NCBI RefSeq assembly: GCF_005930355.1 | Contig: NZ_VDBO01000001.1 | Span: 1,605,403-1,669,402 of the forward strand | Reading direction: 5' to 3' | Source: Paenibacillus sinopodophylli | GTDB taxonomy: Bacteria > Bacillota > Bacilli > Paenibacillales > Paenibacillaceae | DNA length: 64,000 bases | In this document: positions 9,978 through 20,954 of the stretch, piece after piece | How the letters are laid out: the number at the start of each line of letters is the position of its first letter | Position numbering within the stretch: the first letter of the stretch is position 1 | The notes under the pieces: generated by a model | What the model was told of the DNA's origin: nothing | The model's database searches: none | What the model saw: only the letters and a program-made list of their open reading frames with translations | Made by a program: the position numbers and the translations under genes

Positions 9978-10880
9978 TTATTCGTAATAGCTACGTATCA
10001 CAATGTCTTGGTCGTAATTGCCGAATCCCTTCCCATAAAGCGTGAGGCCGCCTCTTCCTTGCGACGTATCATCCGCACTAATGGTGAAGGTCCAATGAGA
10101 CCCTTCCCACGGCAATTGCTGAATCGAAAGCTCCGATATTTGCAGCCCATCGACAAAGCAGCCATGCTCATTTATCCGAAGCACCTTCATCAAGCCGTAT
10201 TGATTCACATCATTTTGCCACCAATCGGGTGAGAAGCGTCCTCTCATTTTGCCAAAATCGCCGGGACTTGTCCAAGTGCCTAAATAAGTACCATTTATCA
10301 TAAATTGAATGTCTGAAGGCCAATTATCATTAATATACGGTGCTTCTGAACCAATTTCCATCGAAATTTCAATTTCTTTCACTAATTGATCTTTGAATAA
10401 GTAATTCGGAACTTTATATTCCACAAATCCTCGTGTAAACCAAAGAATGCCTGCATTCACCCGCTCCGGATCGAGAAAATAGGCAGGATTGTCGTAATGC
10501 CCAATCATTTTCTCCGTTGAGGCAAGCCCGCATGTAGGTGCCGCTTCAATATTCGTATAGTGTCCAACCGGCAAAGTGATTTCTGAGAATTTTCTTGCTG
10601 CTGACACGAATCGAGACAACTTAATTTGCAGAAACTCTGTACAGAGAGAACAATACTTATAGGTACCGCCATTGATTCTACGCATGCGATAGCTGACTAA
10701 CCCTGCTTTCTGCAGCTTGCTGACATGCGTGCTTACGATGGCGCTGCTTAGATAAAGCTCCGCTGCAAGCTCCTTAATATGCATTTCTTTCTTATTCAAA
10801 AGATCAATAATTTGTAATCGCACTTCGCTTGCGAGCGCCTCGTATACACGCAGCGAATCTGCATCTGTTGTTAAATACAT
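9978..10880 (-). CDS. ArsR-type transcriptional regulator with large C-terminal domain
   Basis: A 300-residue protein. Residues 8-70 form an ArsR winged helix-turn-helix (EALASEVRLQIIDLL ... SSAIVSTHVSKLQKAGLV). The remaining 220 residues are an unassigned domain with CSLC near residue 78 and many aromatic residues. It lies divergent to the GH51 arabinofuranosidase across 154 bases, so it is the likely regulator of that gene, perhaps sensing a sugar through the C-terminal domain (inference). It is 51 bases upstream of the response regulator and could also be co-transcribed with it. Confidence 0.8.
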   Translation of the reverse strand: MYLTTDADSLRVYEALASEVRLQIIDLLNKKEMHIKELAAELYLSSAIVSTHVSKLQKAGLVSYRMRRINGGTYKYCSLCTEFLQIKLSRFVSAARKFSEITLPVGHYTNIEAAPTCGLASTEKMIGHYDNPAYFLDPERVNAGILWFTRGFVEYKVPNYLFKDQLVKEIEISMEIGSEAPYINDNWPSDIQFMINGTYLGTWTSPGDFGKMRGRFSPDWWQNDVNQYGLMKVLRINEHGCFVDGLQISELSIQQLPWEGSHWTFTISADDTSQGRGGLTLYGKGFGNYDQDIVIRSYYE

Positions 10881-12549
<1,669 letters not shown>

Positions 12550-12563
12550 TCGACTAATAAACA

Positions 12564-12600
12564 GAAAGAACCGCCTGGGACATGTCCCGGCGGTTCTTTC
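12564..12600. terminator. Terminator between abfA and the GH5 gene
   Basis: Arms GAAAGAACCGCC (12564-12575) and GGCGGTTCTTTC (12589-12600) are perfectly paired, with the palindrome GGGACATGTCCC in the loop. The arms end in TTCTTTCC on the plus strand; it could also serve the converging GH5 gene. Confidence 0.8.
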
Positions 12601-12634
12601 CATTCTCCTATATTAATCCCCCATACTTAGAAAC

Positions 12635-14257
12635 CTATAGCTTCATGATATTCACCCTAAGAATGTCGACGGATTGTCCTTCCGCACGCAGCCCTATTTT
12701 TTGTATGCCTTCAAGTTGGATCGCAGTCTGCATCCGAATGATGTGCCAATTCTCATCTTCAAGCTGCCGAGCACCAATGAAATCATCATTAAGTGTAACC
12801 GCCAGCCTAGCACCGTGGTTCCCCCGAACTTCAATCTCTAAGCTGTACACCGCAGGAGAAGTCATCGTACCAGTCTGCACCGTCCATTCATATTGCAACC
12901 ATTCGGAAGCAGCTAACCTAACATAAAGCAGCTCATCGAGCTGCCATGACTCACCCTTCATATGCTGGAAATTCGGAACCGTTCTTTCACTGTCTACGAA
13001 ACGGATATCTATCCCATCCATCTGCCGGAAGCCAGTCTTGCTCTCCACTCGCTCAAGATTGCCGAAGCTTACTCCCGCACCTCTGTAACCGTAGAATATG
13101 GCCGGAATGCTAACGGGCGCTCTACGGAACAACGCATGAACGACCTCTGAATGATAAGTACAGCGCTCAATAGCCAAGTTGTCCAAATACGCCCATAAAA
13201 TCCGTTCAGCCGATTGTGCATCCAGCTTGCCGCCCTGCATGTAATCGATGAGCAGCTGCCAATCCTTCGGCAAATTGACCGAGCACGGTGAATTGGTACA
13301 GTCCAGCTTCTTCCACGTCCAGAAATTCCATGAGATATCATGGTCCTCATATAAGCGGAACGCCCCGGTAAACCAATCACAATTGTTCTCTCCGCCTTCG
13401 CCCATATAGATAGGTACGTCAAGCTCTTCTCGCTTATCCAAGAAGGTCTGTATGCTCTCCGTATCGGGGTTATTCCAATATTTATGGAATTGCAGCATCA
13501 GGTTATCATCGATCCGTTCTTCAAAAATCGACCAGTCGGTTGCCCAGTGCGCGCCTTCGAGAATGATCATATGCTGATCGTCGACCTCTCGAATAGCTTG
13601 CACGACATCTCGGTACAGCGGCATAATCTGTTCATTGTATTCCGCGAACCAATTCGGAAGCGGCTCGTTCAGCAAATCGTAACCCGCCACAATCCATTCA
13701 TCCTTATACCGCTCGGCAAGCAGCCTCCAGAGCTGAATAGTCAATCGCCTATTGTGGTCATTCAAGAATAGTTCAGGCAAATCATTCGCCGAATCATCAA
13801 TATTAGTTCCCGTTTGTCCCCCTGGTGCTCCATGCAGATCCAGGACTGCATACAGGGAGTGCTTTCGGCACCAGCCGATCGCACGGTCAAGCAGCTCCAA
13901 GCGGCCTGGCCGCAGGTGAAGCTCCTCACCCTCCTCGATAAGGAATCTCGCATTAATCGGAATTCGAACGGAATTAAACCCCTCGGCGGCCATTTGCGCA
14001 ATATCCGCTTCCGACGTATAGCGATCATAATAAATATGCCAGAATTCAGCCGCTTTCTCGCAGCCTACCAGCTCCTCTATTATTCGTTCAATACGTCTAG
14101 GACGGTCACCCTCATCAGGGAATCTCCACATATATCCCTCTGGCAGCAGCCAGCTCCCCAATCCGACGCCACGCAGCACGATCTCCCTGCCATCGCCGTT
14201 TATGAGCTTTTGACCGGAAGCTCTTAGGAATCCGCTCACTTCTTCATTCTTATTCAA
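12635..14257 (-). CDS. Glycoside hydrolase family 5 enzyme with C-terminal beta-sandwich
   Basis: A 540-residue protein with a GH5 TIM barrel (about 15-375) like exo-beta-1,3-glucanases and related enzymes. The N-terminal motif RGVGLGSWLLPEGYMW, acid/base Glu in YDLLNEPLPNW and nucleophile Glu in YMGEGGEN are visible. Residues about 410-540 look like a carbohydrate-binding beta-sandwich. The start is TTG at 14257, ten bases behind AGAGGG; no ATG is near. No signal peptide, so it should act on imported oligosaccharide. It ends the second transporter operon. Exact substrate is unknown: beta-glucan, glucoside or mannan fragments are possible. Confidence 0.85.
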   Translation of the reverse strand: MNKNEEVSGFLRASGQKLINGDGREIVLRGVGLGSWLLPEGYMWRFPDEGDRPRRIERIIEELVGCEKAAEFWHIYYDRYTSEADIAQMAAEGFNSVRIPINARFLIEEGEELHLRPGRLELLDRAIGWCRKHSLYAVLDLHGAPGGQTGTNIDDSANDLPELFLNDHNRRLTIQLWRLLAERYKDEWIVAGYDLLNEPLPNWFAEYNEQIMPLYRDVVQAIREVDDQHMIILEGAHWATDWSIFEERIDDNLMLQFHKYWNNPDTESIQTFLDKREELDVPIYMGEGGENNCDWFTGAFRLYEDHDISWNFWTWKKLDCTNSPCSVNLPKDWQLLIDYMQGGKLDAQSAERILWAYLDNLAIERCTYHSEVVHALFRRAPVSIPAIFYGYRGAGVSFGNLERVESKTGFRQMDGIDIRFVDSERTVPNFQHMKGESWQLDELLYVRLAASEWLQYEWTVQTGTMTSPAVYSLEIEVRGNHGARLAVTLNDDFIGARQLEDENWHIIRMQTAIQLEGIQKIGLRAEGQSVDILRVNIMKL

Positions 14258-14278
14258 CTTCTCGTCACCCTCTCTGCA

Positions 14279-15136
14279 TTAACCTTTAATCGCACCCTCC
14301 GCTATGCCGCTCAAAATATATTTTTGGAGCACCAAATAGACAGCCATAATCGGAAGCATAGTTAGAACTAGTGACGCTAAGATCGCTGACCAATCGTTAT
14401 TGTATTCGCCGAACAGCATATTCGTAGAAATCAGCAGCGTATAATAGTCGGATTTCGTCAGCATCAGCAGCGGAAGCAGAAAGTCATTCCACATCCACAG
14501 CGCATTGAGAATCGCGACCGTTGCGGTTATAGGCAGCAGCAGCGGGAAAATGATCCTTCCATACAGCCGCAGCTCTCCGCAGCCATCCATGACGGCCGCT
14601 TCATCCAAATCTCTAGGAATGGATTTGACGAAGCCATGGTATAGGAAAATCGCAAGCGCTACGCCAAGACCGATATAGATAAAGCCAAGCCCATAGGTCG
14701 TGCCCTGCACCTTTAGTTCCTTGGCGATTTTCACAAGTGTGATGAGAATCGAATGAAACGGGATCAAGGAGGATAATACAAACAAACTAAATAAGAATCG
14801 GCTTAGCTTGCCAGGCGTTCGCGACATTTTGTAGCCGGCCATAGATGCGAATACGATGATGCCGGACACGCCAATTAGCGTCACGACAACCGTATTAACG
14901 AAGCTTCGCAAGAAATCAATTTTCTTGTATGCATCCGCATAGTTAGCGAACGAGACGGATGAAGGAAAAGCAAGCACCTGATTCAGCATTTCGCCATCCG
15001 ATTTCAACGAATTCAGAACAGCCATATAAATCGGAAACAACGTAATGACGGCCGCAGCAATAAGGAAGAGGAAAATAAAAGCATTGCCTGCGCGGCTTCC
15101 CGTCGTTGTGAGAATCGATTTACGCTGAGGAATCAT
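14279..15136 (-). CDS. Sugar ABC transporter permease, MalG type
   Basis: A 285-residue CUT1 permease. The ATG at 15136 overlaps the TGA of the upstream permease (ATGA) and has GGGAGGTGG in front, so it is preferred over an in-frame start ten codons earlier. Six membrane segments and the EAA loop EAAVMDGCGELRLYGRIIFP are seen. It pairs with the MalF-type permease and probably uses a shared ATPase encoded elsewhere. Confidence 0.93.
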   Translation of the reverse strand: MIPQRKSILTTTGSRAGNAFIFLFLIAAAVITLFPIYMAVLNSLKSDGEMLNQVLAFPSSVSFANYADAYKKIDFLRSFVNTVVVTLIGVSGIIVFASMAGYKMSRTPGKLSRFLFSLFVLSSLIPFHSILITLVKIAKELKVQGTTYGLGFIYIGLGVALAIFLYHGFVKSIPRDLDEAAVMDGCGELRLYGRIIFPLLLPITATVAILNALWMWNDFLLPLLMLTKSDYYTLLISTNMLFGEYNNDWSAILASLVLTMLPIMAVYLVLQKYILSGIAEGAIKG

Positions 15137-16020
15137 GCCTCCACCTCCCGCTTCTTCATCACCCATAGCTGGATTACAGTCAGTATTAAGACGATAATAA
15201 ACAAGATTATTGCTTTCGCGCTTGCATAGCCATAACGCTGGTTGAATCGGAAAGCTTCATCAACAATGTTAAGAGCAATCACCTGAGTCGATCTACCTGG
15301 TCCTCCGCCCGTAAGCGCATAAACCGCATCGAACACTTTAAACGAAGAGCTCAGTGTAAGAAATATGCCAATCGTTACAGCTGGATAAATCATCGGAAGC
15401 GTCACGTAACGGAAGGCTTGCACACTACTTGCACCATCAATGGCAGCCGCCTCACGCAGCGAAGCCGGAACGCCTTGCAGTGCAGCTATATAAATGACCA
15501 TCTGGTAGCCGACTCCGCCCCATAGCGATAAAATAATGATGGAATAAAAAGAATAAGCGGGATCACCTATCCATGATTGATCTATTAATGCTATCCCCGT
15601 ATGTTCAGCTAGAATCGGAAGCACCTTTGTGAATATAAACACCCACATGAAACCGCCGATAATGAGACTAAGCATATTAGGCATGAAAAAAATAGTTCGG
15701 AACAGTACCTTGCTCCTCTTCCGTGATTCTATAAATACGGCAAGTGTCAAAGCGATGGCGTTCTGCAGAATCACCATATAAATAACGTACTTGAATGTGA
15801 AACCTACCGACTTTATGAAGGTTGGATCATTCGTCAGCGCTTCGGCATAATTGGCGAATCCCACCATTTCATAGGTGGGATTCAGTCCGTTCCAATTCGT
15901 CAAGCTGTACCACACGCCACCGAAAGCCGGAGCGATTGTGAATACCCCATAGAACAGCAGAGCCGGCAGCACGAAAGCTAGAAGAATGACCGTTTGTTTG
16001 TTTTTCCTGATTGTGCTCAT
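15133..16020 (-). CDS. Sugar ABC transporter permease, MalF type
   Basis: A 295-residue CUT1 permease. The ATG at 16020 has GGAG eight bases before it; the GTG at 16029 lies on top of that site and is unlikely. It has six membrane segments, the first at about residues 10-32, and EAA loop EAAAIDGASSVQAFRYVTLP. It lies 30 bases behind the binding-protein gene. Confidence 0.93.
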   Translation of the reverse strand: MSTIRKNKQTVILLAFVLPALLFYGVFTIAPAFGGVWYSLTNWNGLNPTYEMVGFANYAEALTNDPTFIKSVGFTFKYVIYMVILQNAIALTLAVFIESRKRSKVLFRTIFFMPNMLSLIIGGFMWVFIFTKVLPILAEHTGIALIDQSWIGDPAYSFYSIIILSLWGGVGYQMVIYIAALQGVPASLREAAAIDGASSVQAFRYVTLPMIYPAVTIGIFLTLSSSFKVFDAVYALTGGGPGRSTQVIALNIVDEAFRFNQRYGYASAKAIILFIIVLILTVIQLWVMKKREVEA

Positions 16021-16050
16021 CCTCGTCACTCCAATCGGTCATGGCCTTCT

Positions 16051-17322
16051 TTATTGCGCGCTCTTGATTGCCGTAGCCCATGCTTTGTCCATGCTGCTTA
16101 TAAATTGTTCCTTCGTTACTTCTTTCGCAAAATAGCTCTGCAACAGCTTTGCTTGTTCATCGGTAACACCGTTAGGCAGCTTGAGATCTTGATAGGCTTT
16201 GCCTTTGGCTACATACTCCGATGCTTCGTTAACCCAAGGGAATACTTCGTATTGGTGCACACTGGATACCGGGTTGAATTTCAATTCTTGGAATAAGGCC
16301 GATGAATCCTTCGCATCGTAGAAGTAGTTCAGCAGATCAAGCGCTACCTCTTTGTTTTTGCTTGTTTTGGAAACGGCTAATGTAGTGGAGGTCGACAGAT
16401 TGATCATCGTTCCCGCCTCATTATTGCTGACTGGCAGCGGAGCTACACCAAATTCAAGCTCGGGATTGACTTTCAGAAGCGTCTCCGCGTTCCATGGTCC
16501 TTGTACCCACATCGCTGCTTTTCCGTTCGCGAAATCGGTGGAACCCGCTTCATTGCCAACTTCAAACGGCTTGGCCGTACCATTCTCCATAATAAGATCA
16601 ATAATGTTAAATATATCTGATACGTCCGCATACGACGCTTCGCCTTTATTCATCTTCTCGATCCAATCCTGATGCTCTGACGATATGAGTCCGCCTAAGG
16701 ACAATGCGGTCATCAGCTGCGGTACCCAGGATTCTTGAAATGCGAGCAGGAACGGCTTTTTATCGGCTTCATTCAGCTTATTTACAACCGCTTTCATTTC
16801 ATCAAGCGTTTGGGGTGGGGTCAGACCAAGCTCACTGAATATTTTTTTGTTGTACAGATAGCCCCATGACAAGCTCTCAAGCGGCAGTGCCATGATGCGA
16901 CCCTCATTCATAACCGTGTTCTTAACCGTGTCATACAAGGTTTCGGTCGCTGGCTGTCCGGTCAAATCCTCCAAATATCCAGCTTTATCATAGGTGGTCA
17001 GATCATTGGCATGGACGTCGAATATATCAGGTGCATCATCAGACGCCAATCTTGCCTGCAGCACTTGCTTCGCTTGATCAGGATTTGGCATCTCTAGATC
17101 GATCGTGACCTCTATATTTTTCTCGGCAAGCTCCTTCGCTTTGAATTGCTCGAAATATTTCTCGAATTGGTCCTTAAATCTCGGTGAACCGATCTGTACT
17201 TTTAATTCCACCTTCTGCGCTACTTTGTCACTGTTAACCGTGTTCGTCTCCTCCGACCCGCATGCCGACAGTGTCATAGCGAGCATCGCGCTTGCCAAGC
17301 CTAGAACCAGCTTTTTCTTCAT
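16051..17322 (-). CDS. Sugar-binding lipoprotein of second ABC importer
   Basis: Family 1 extracellular solute-binding protein, 423 residues from the ATG at 17322, eight bases behind GGGGG; a TTG two codons earlier is less likely. Signal MKKKLVLGLASAMLAMTLSAC ends in lipobox LSAC. Mature part is a two-lobe MalE-type fold. It stands directly before the two permeases and the GH5 gene, suggesting beta-glucan or other GH5-substrate oligosaccharide as ligand (inference). Upstream, TATACT (17363-17368, minus strand) is a -10 with a weak -35, as in an activator-dependent promoter. Confidence 0.91.
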   Translation of the reverse strand: MKKKLVLGLASAMLAMTLSACGSEETNTVNSDKVAQKVELKVQIGSPRFKDQFEKYFEQFKAKELAEKNIEVTIDLEMPNPDQAKQVLQARLASDDAPDIFDVHANDLTTYDKAGYLEDLTGQPATETLYDTVKNTVMNEGRIMALPLESLSWGYLYNKKIFSELGLTPPQTLDEMKAVVNKLNEADKKPFLLAFQESWVPQLMTALSLGGLISSEHQDWIEKMNKGEASYADVSDIFNIIDLIMENGTAKPFEVGNEAGSTDFANGKAAMWVQGPWNAETLLKVNPELEFGVAPLPVSNNEAGTMINLSTSTTLAVSKTSKNKEVALDLLNYFYDAKDSSALFQELKFNPVSSVHQYEVFPWVNEASEYVAKGKAYQDLKLPNGVTDEQAKLLQSYFAKEVTKEQFISSMDKAWATAIKSAQ

Positions 17323-17434
17323 ACTCAAATCCCCCTAATTGATTCAGTTCATTTCTTCTTTCAGTATAGGCAGACGGGAGTCTTGAATCATTACAGCCGA
17401 TTAGCGGCTTTTATTGCATAATATTGATAGCGCT

Positions 17435-18517
17435 TTATTCCGGCTTATTGTTTCTCGCCTCACCTGGCGTAATGCCGAAATGTTTCTTGAAGACGCGGTG
17501 GAAATAAGGAAGCTCCGTATACCCGCTTAGCTGCGCCGCTTCTTTGATAGAAATATGCGGCTGCTGCAGCAGCTTCCTTGCGTGTTCCATTCGCCTCCCG
17601 ATGATGTAATCGGTAATGGTTTCTCCAAGTGCAGCTTTGAAAGTACGGCTCAGATGTTCTTTGCTTATATAGAACTGCTGAGCAACGCTCTCAAGCGAAA
17701 TCGGGTCCAAAAAATGTTTATCCATATAGGCTTTCACCTCAGCTATGAGGAGATTGCCTCTCTTTTTCAAAGACGCTTCCATTCGGTCAATGATCTCGCT
17801 GTACGCCAATCCGATGCTTGCTAACGCTTCGCTGCCATTCGAATAATTCCTTATGGAACATCGAATGAGCGGCTGATATTCCGATTCATACTCATCCAAA
17901 AACTGCGCCAGCATGTCTGTGTAATCCTCACTCAGTCTCTCTATCTGCTCAGGGCCTATTCCCGCGGGAAACGTTTCCTCCAGCAGCTTTTCCAACTTCC
18001 CAAGCGCCTGCAGCACAGCCGGTTTGTTCAGCTCGAACAAGGCTGCAAGCGCCCGCTGCTTCAGCGATAAATAACGATCAGCCTGCACCGTTGTCGGGAA
18101 CGGCAGTGGAGAGGTCCTCGTTTTCTCTTCCTTGCTAGCAACGGCTTCCAGTTCTGCTACACATTTGCGCAGCGCAGCAATCAGCTCATCTGGATCAACT
18201 GGCTTGAGCAAATATTCGACGGCCTTCGAGCGGATCGCCTGCTTCATATAGGCAAAATCATCGTAGCCGCTCATCACGATAATTTTCACCTGTGGGAATT
18301 TCTGATTGAGTTGCTCCAGCAGCTCAACTCCGTCTACACCAGGCATCCGCATATCCGTAATAACGATGTGCGGGGAAAGCTCCTCCATGGAACGCAGACC
18401 AGACTTTCCATCTTCCGCCTCGCCAACAACCGATAGATTCATCGTATCCCACTGACCAAGTGCCTTAATAACCGTCCTCGACCAAGGCTCGTCGTCGATA
18501 ATAAGTACTTTATGCAT
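17435..18517 (-). CDS. Response regulator with AraC output domain
   Basis: A 360-residue YesN-type regulator. The ATG at 18517 has AGGAGGG nine bases upstream and overlaps the last codons of the kinase gene; longer in-frame starts lie inside the kinase gene. Receiver domain 1-120 with Asp8-Asp9 and phospho-acceptor Asp55 in VITDMRMPGVDG; C-terminal AraC/XylS helix-turn-helix about 258-355 (LSRTFKAALGETITDYI ... FHRVFKKHFGITPGEAR). The linker is shorter than in the first YesN-type protein. It probably activates the adjacent binding-protein operon. Confidence 0.93.
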   Translation of the reverse strand: MHKVLIIDDEPWSRTVIKALGQWDTMNLSVVGEAEDGKSGLRSMEELSPHIVITDMRMPGVDGVELLEQLNQKFPQVKIIVMSGYDDFAYMKQAIRSKAVEYLLKPVDPDELIAALRKCVAELEAVASKEEKTRTSPLPFPTTVQADRYLSLKQRALAALFELNKPAVLQALGKLEKLLEETFPAGIGPEQIERLSEDYTDMLAQFLDEYESEYQPLIRCSIRNYSNGSEALASIGLAYSEIIDRMEASLKKRGNLLIAEVKAYMDKHFLDPISLESVAQQFYISKEHLSRTFKAALGETITDYIIGRRMEHARKLLQQPHISIKEAAQLSGYTELPYFHRVFKKHFGITPGEARNNKPE

Positions 18518-20285
18518 GAGCATCTTCCCTCCTTGGCACAGGCAGTTTGATTGCAATAATGGTTCCTTGATTAGAGCGGCTGAATATACGCAGGCTTGCA
18601 CGTTTTCCATAGTGCAGCTTCAGTCTGGCATTGACATTCATTAATCCGATGCCTTTGCTGCTTCTCGGCTTCCCCTTAGCGTCATCAGGCGGCTCCTCCC
18701 TTATGGTGAAGCTCTCGCGAAGTTTGTTCCTAATTGCGCTTAGACGCGCCTTATCCATGCCTGCTCCGTTATCCTTAATCATGATCATACAGTCATTCTG
18801 CCTTACACTTACCCGGATTAAAATTTCCCAATTGCCCTCTTTGGGCTGAAGCCCATGCTCGAATGCATTTTCCACAAGTGGCTGAAGCGTAAACCTCGGC
18901 AGCTCTATACCTGCGACTGTTCCGTCATATTCCATCTTAACGGTGCAGCGCCCCGCAAAGCGCTGCTCTTGAATGAACAAATAATTTCGTATATGTTTCA
19001 ATTCATCATCCAAAGCGGCAGCGTCATTACCTGAGCTGATGGAGTATCGAAGCAAGTCACCGATGACGTTCGTCAGCTTATAAATTTCCGGCGCACCCTT
19101 AACTAGCGCCATGCCGCCAATTAAGTTAAGCGTATTGTTCAGGAAATGAGGATTTATCTGCGCTTGGAGCGCCATAAGCTGCGCATCCTTCACTTCAATT
19201 TCCTTGCGGTATTCATTCTCTATAAGCTCCTTCATCCGCTGCATCATCGAGTTATAGCCTCGCTCAAGCAGCCCGATCTCATCATTGCTTACGGAGGTAA
19301 GTTCGAACTGCTGAATAGACGCCATACGCATCGTTCTCGCCAGACGGACGATCGGTCTTGTAATCCGTAATGAGACCATAATGGACAATAGAATCGAGGC
19401 CAGTGCAAATAACAATCCTGTAACGATGCCTGCTCGGACAGTATTGTTAGCGCTCTCAGTAATGGCGGTTATCGGAAGTGCTTTGATCAATGCAAGCTCT
19501 CCATCATCCACGCGTTTAATAAAGAGATAATGACTGTCCGTTTTTTTGATCTGTAATTCCTTATTCAACCTTCCTTCGAGACCGATCAGCTCGGCAAAGG
19601 ATTTCATACCCTGCAACGGAGCGGCTCCAGTGAGCTGTTCCCCTTCGTCGTTAACTAGGAACACCGAGCTGTTCGCCTCCGATTGCAAAATGGCACCAAC
19701 GCTCTTCCATACCTCTTCATTAATCCGAACCGACAGCCCACCTAGTAAATGACGATCTGCGAATCGGTTTATACTGTGGAATGCATATATACCATTACCA
19801 GATTCCTTGAAATACATATGGATAGGCGCACTCAACATCCGGCTCCAGCTTCCTGTCCGAATATCGAGCGAATAGCTAAGGCCGCTGCTCTCATTATTGA
19901 CCGAATACACCTTCTGGCTCTCGTGCGTATATAACGCCAGCTCGTCGATTTTTTTGGAATTGGCATAATAGGCCTGTGTCAGCGTGTCCTGCATGTATTT
20001 CTGCGTTCGGAACTGTGCAGCGCCGCTCTGGCTGTCGAGCATATTCAACCCGTCGAGCAGCGGCTGATTGACTTGAAGGGAATAGAACAACACTTCGATT
20101 TGCCGAATAACTTCATCTAAGTATTGATCTGCAGACAGCATCCGGGAGCGATTGGCTTCTATAATTTCTTTCTCTACCGAGCTCCGGGTATTGTTCATTG
20201 CGATCCACGTGACCGTCAGTACTGGCAATGTTGTCAAGCATATCATCAATACCATCAGCCTATAGCGTATGCTGGTGCGCTTCAT
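18510..20285 (-). CDS. Sensor histidine kinase, YesM type
   Basis: A 591-residue membrane kinase: helix about 9-30, extracellular sensor domain about 31-280, second helix about 285-305, HAMP, His_kinase domain with His380 in QINPHFLNNTLN, and HATPase with DNGAGMD and GIGLMNVNARL. ATG behind AAGGGG. Overlaps its response regulator by eight bases, so the pair is translationally coupled. Order kinase-then-regulator is the reverse of the first locus, so the two loci are not a simple duplication. Confidence 0.93.
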   Translation of the reverse strand: MKRTSIRYRLMVLMICLTTLPVLTVTWIAMNNTRSSVEKEIIEANRSRMLSADQYLDEVIRQIEVLFYSLQVNQPLLDGLNMLDSQSGAAQFRTQKYMQDTLTQAYYANSKKIDELALYTHESQKVYSVNNESSGLSYSLDIRTGSWSRMLSAPIHMYFKESGNGIYAFHSINRFADRHLLGGLSVRINEEVWKSVGAILQSEANSSVFLVNDEGEQLTGAAPLQGMKSFAELIGLEGRLNKELQIKKTDSHYLFIKRVDDGELALIKALPITAITESANNTVRAGIVTGLLFALASILLSIMVSLRITRPIVRLARTMRMASIQQFELTSVSNDEIGLLERGYNSMMQRMKELIENEYRKEIEVKDAQLMALQAQINPHFLNNTLNLIGGMALVKGAPEIYKLTNVIGDLLRYSISSGNDAAALDDELKHIRNYLFIQEQRFAGRCTVKMEYDGTVAGIELPRFTLQPLVENAFEHGLQPKEGNWEILIRVSVRQNDCMIMIKDNGAGMDKARLSAIRNKLRESFTIREEPPDDAKGKPRSSKGIGLMNVNARLKLHYGKRASLRIFSRSNQGTIIAIKLPVPRREDAHA

Positions 20286-20472
20286 TTTCTTTTCCCCTTT
20301 GCTAAACGAGTTTCCCTCTTCCAGTGTACCAAATCAAAGCCGGCTTTCATTGTCTTTTATTAGCGTTCAGCATTGCATTTTATTGATATATGCCAATGTC
20401 CATCCCCCTCAAATGGCTTGACTCGTCATATGTCTCGCAAGGCTCTAGCACAAGCATTATATAAGGGAGTTT

Positions 20473-20481
20473 CATATTGTA
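20473..20481 (+). promoter_or_regulatory. Possible sigma-K -10 element before CotD-like gene
   Basis: CATATTGTA matches the sigma-K -10 consensus CATANNNTA, 33 bases before the ATG. I do not see a matching -35 AC at the usual spacing, so this is tentative. It would fit late mother-cell expression of a coat gene. Confidence 0.35.
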
Positions 20482-20514
20482 TAGAAGACTACTAGAAGAG
20501 GAGCTGAATGAAAA

Positions 20515-20808
20515 ATGTCTTGCCAACCCTTTTGTCCAACCGTTCGGGTGTATGATCCTCCAGTCACTGTTGTGAATGACGTGTTCCACCCGCAAATCGT
20601 AGAGGTCGTCCACCAAATTAACGTCGTAACACGCCATCATTGCGTCCCTTGCGAGAAGCACCTTTACCAATACTGCTATCAAGATGAAGTTGCTGGCGAA
20701 CAGGATAGCAACAACTCGAACCGTTCCCATAAACGCCACAAAAGTCATAGAAGCCATAAAAGTGGAAGATCGTATATTTCCAAAGCACAAAAGAAAAAAA
20801 CGAAATAA
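20515..20808 (+). CDS. CotD-like spore coat protein
   Basis: A 97-residue basic protein. The first half has the proline/histidine/valine style of Bacillales CotD proteins: VYDPPVTVVNDVFHPQIVEV, followed by HHCVPCEKHLYQY. The last 40 residues are a run of Ser, His, Lys and Arg (SHKRHKSHRSHKSGRS), a low-complexity tail common in coat proteins. GAGGAG lies about 11 bases before the ATG. It is monocistronic, divergent from the kinase operon, and has its own terminator. Similarity is by pattern, so the exact family is likely rather than certain. Confidence 0.7.
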   Translation: MSCQPFCPTVRVYDPPVTVVNDVFHPQIVEVVHQINVVTRHHCVPCEKHLYQYCYQDEVAGEQDSNNSNRSHKRHKSHRSHKSGRSYISKAQKKKTK

Positions 20809-20821
20809 TAATAGAACGACT

Positions 20822-20861
20822 AAAAGATGATTCCTGTACAATCATGTACAGGAGTCATCTT
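20822..20861 (+). terminator. Terminator of CotD-like gene
   Basis: AAAGATGATTCCTGTACA pairs with TGTACAGGAGTCATCTTT around loop ATCA, with one mismatched pair, and is followed by TTTTTT. Confidence 0.85.
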
Positions 20862-20892
20862 TTTTCATCTCAACTATAGACTCTAGTATACA

Positions 20893-20943
20893 AAAAGATA
20901 CCCATACACGAACGCTTTTTTCAAAGTGTCGAGTGTATGGGTA
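20893..20943 (-). terminator. Terminator of GH87 gene
   Basis: TACCCATACAC (20900-20910) pairs with GTGTATGGGTA (20933-20943). On the minus strand it is followed by TCTTTTTG. It lies 12 bases past the GH87 stop. Confidence 0.8.
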
Positions 20944-20954
20944 CCAGCTTATAT

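Noticed and set aside
20380-20841. 153-codon minus-strand frame over the CotD-like gene
   Set aside because: The plus-strand gene has ribosome site, coat-like composition and terminator; the opposite frame is Ser/Phe-rich low-complexity shadow of the Ser-His-Lys tail.
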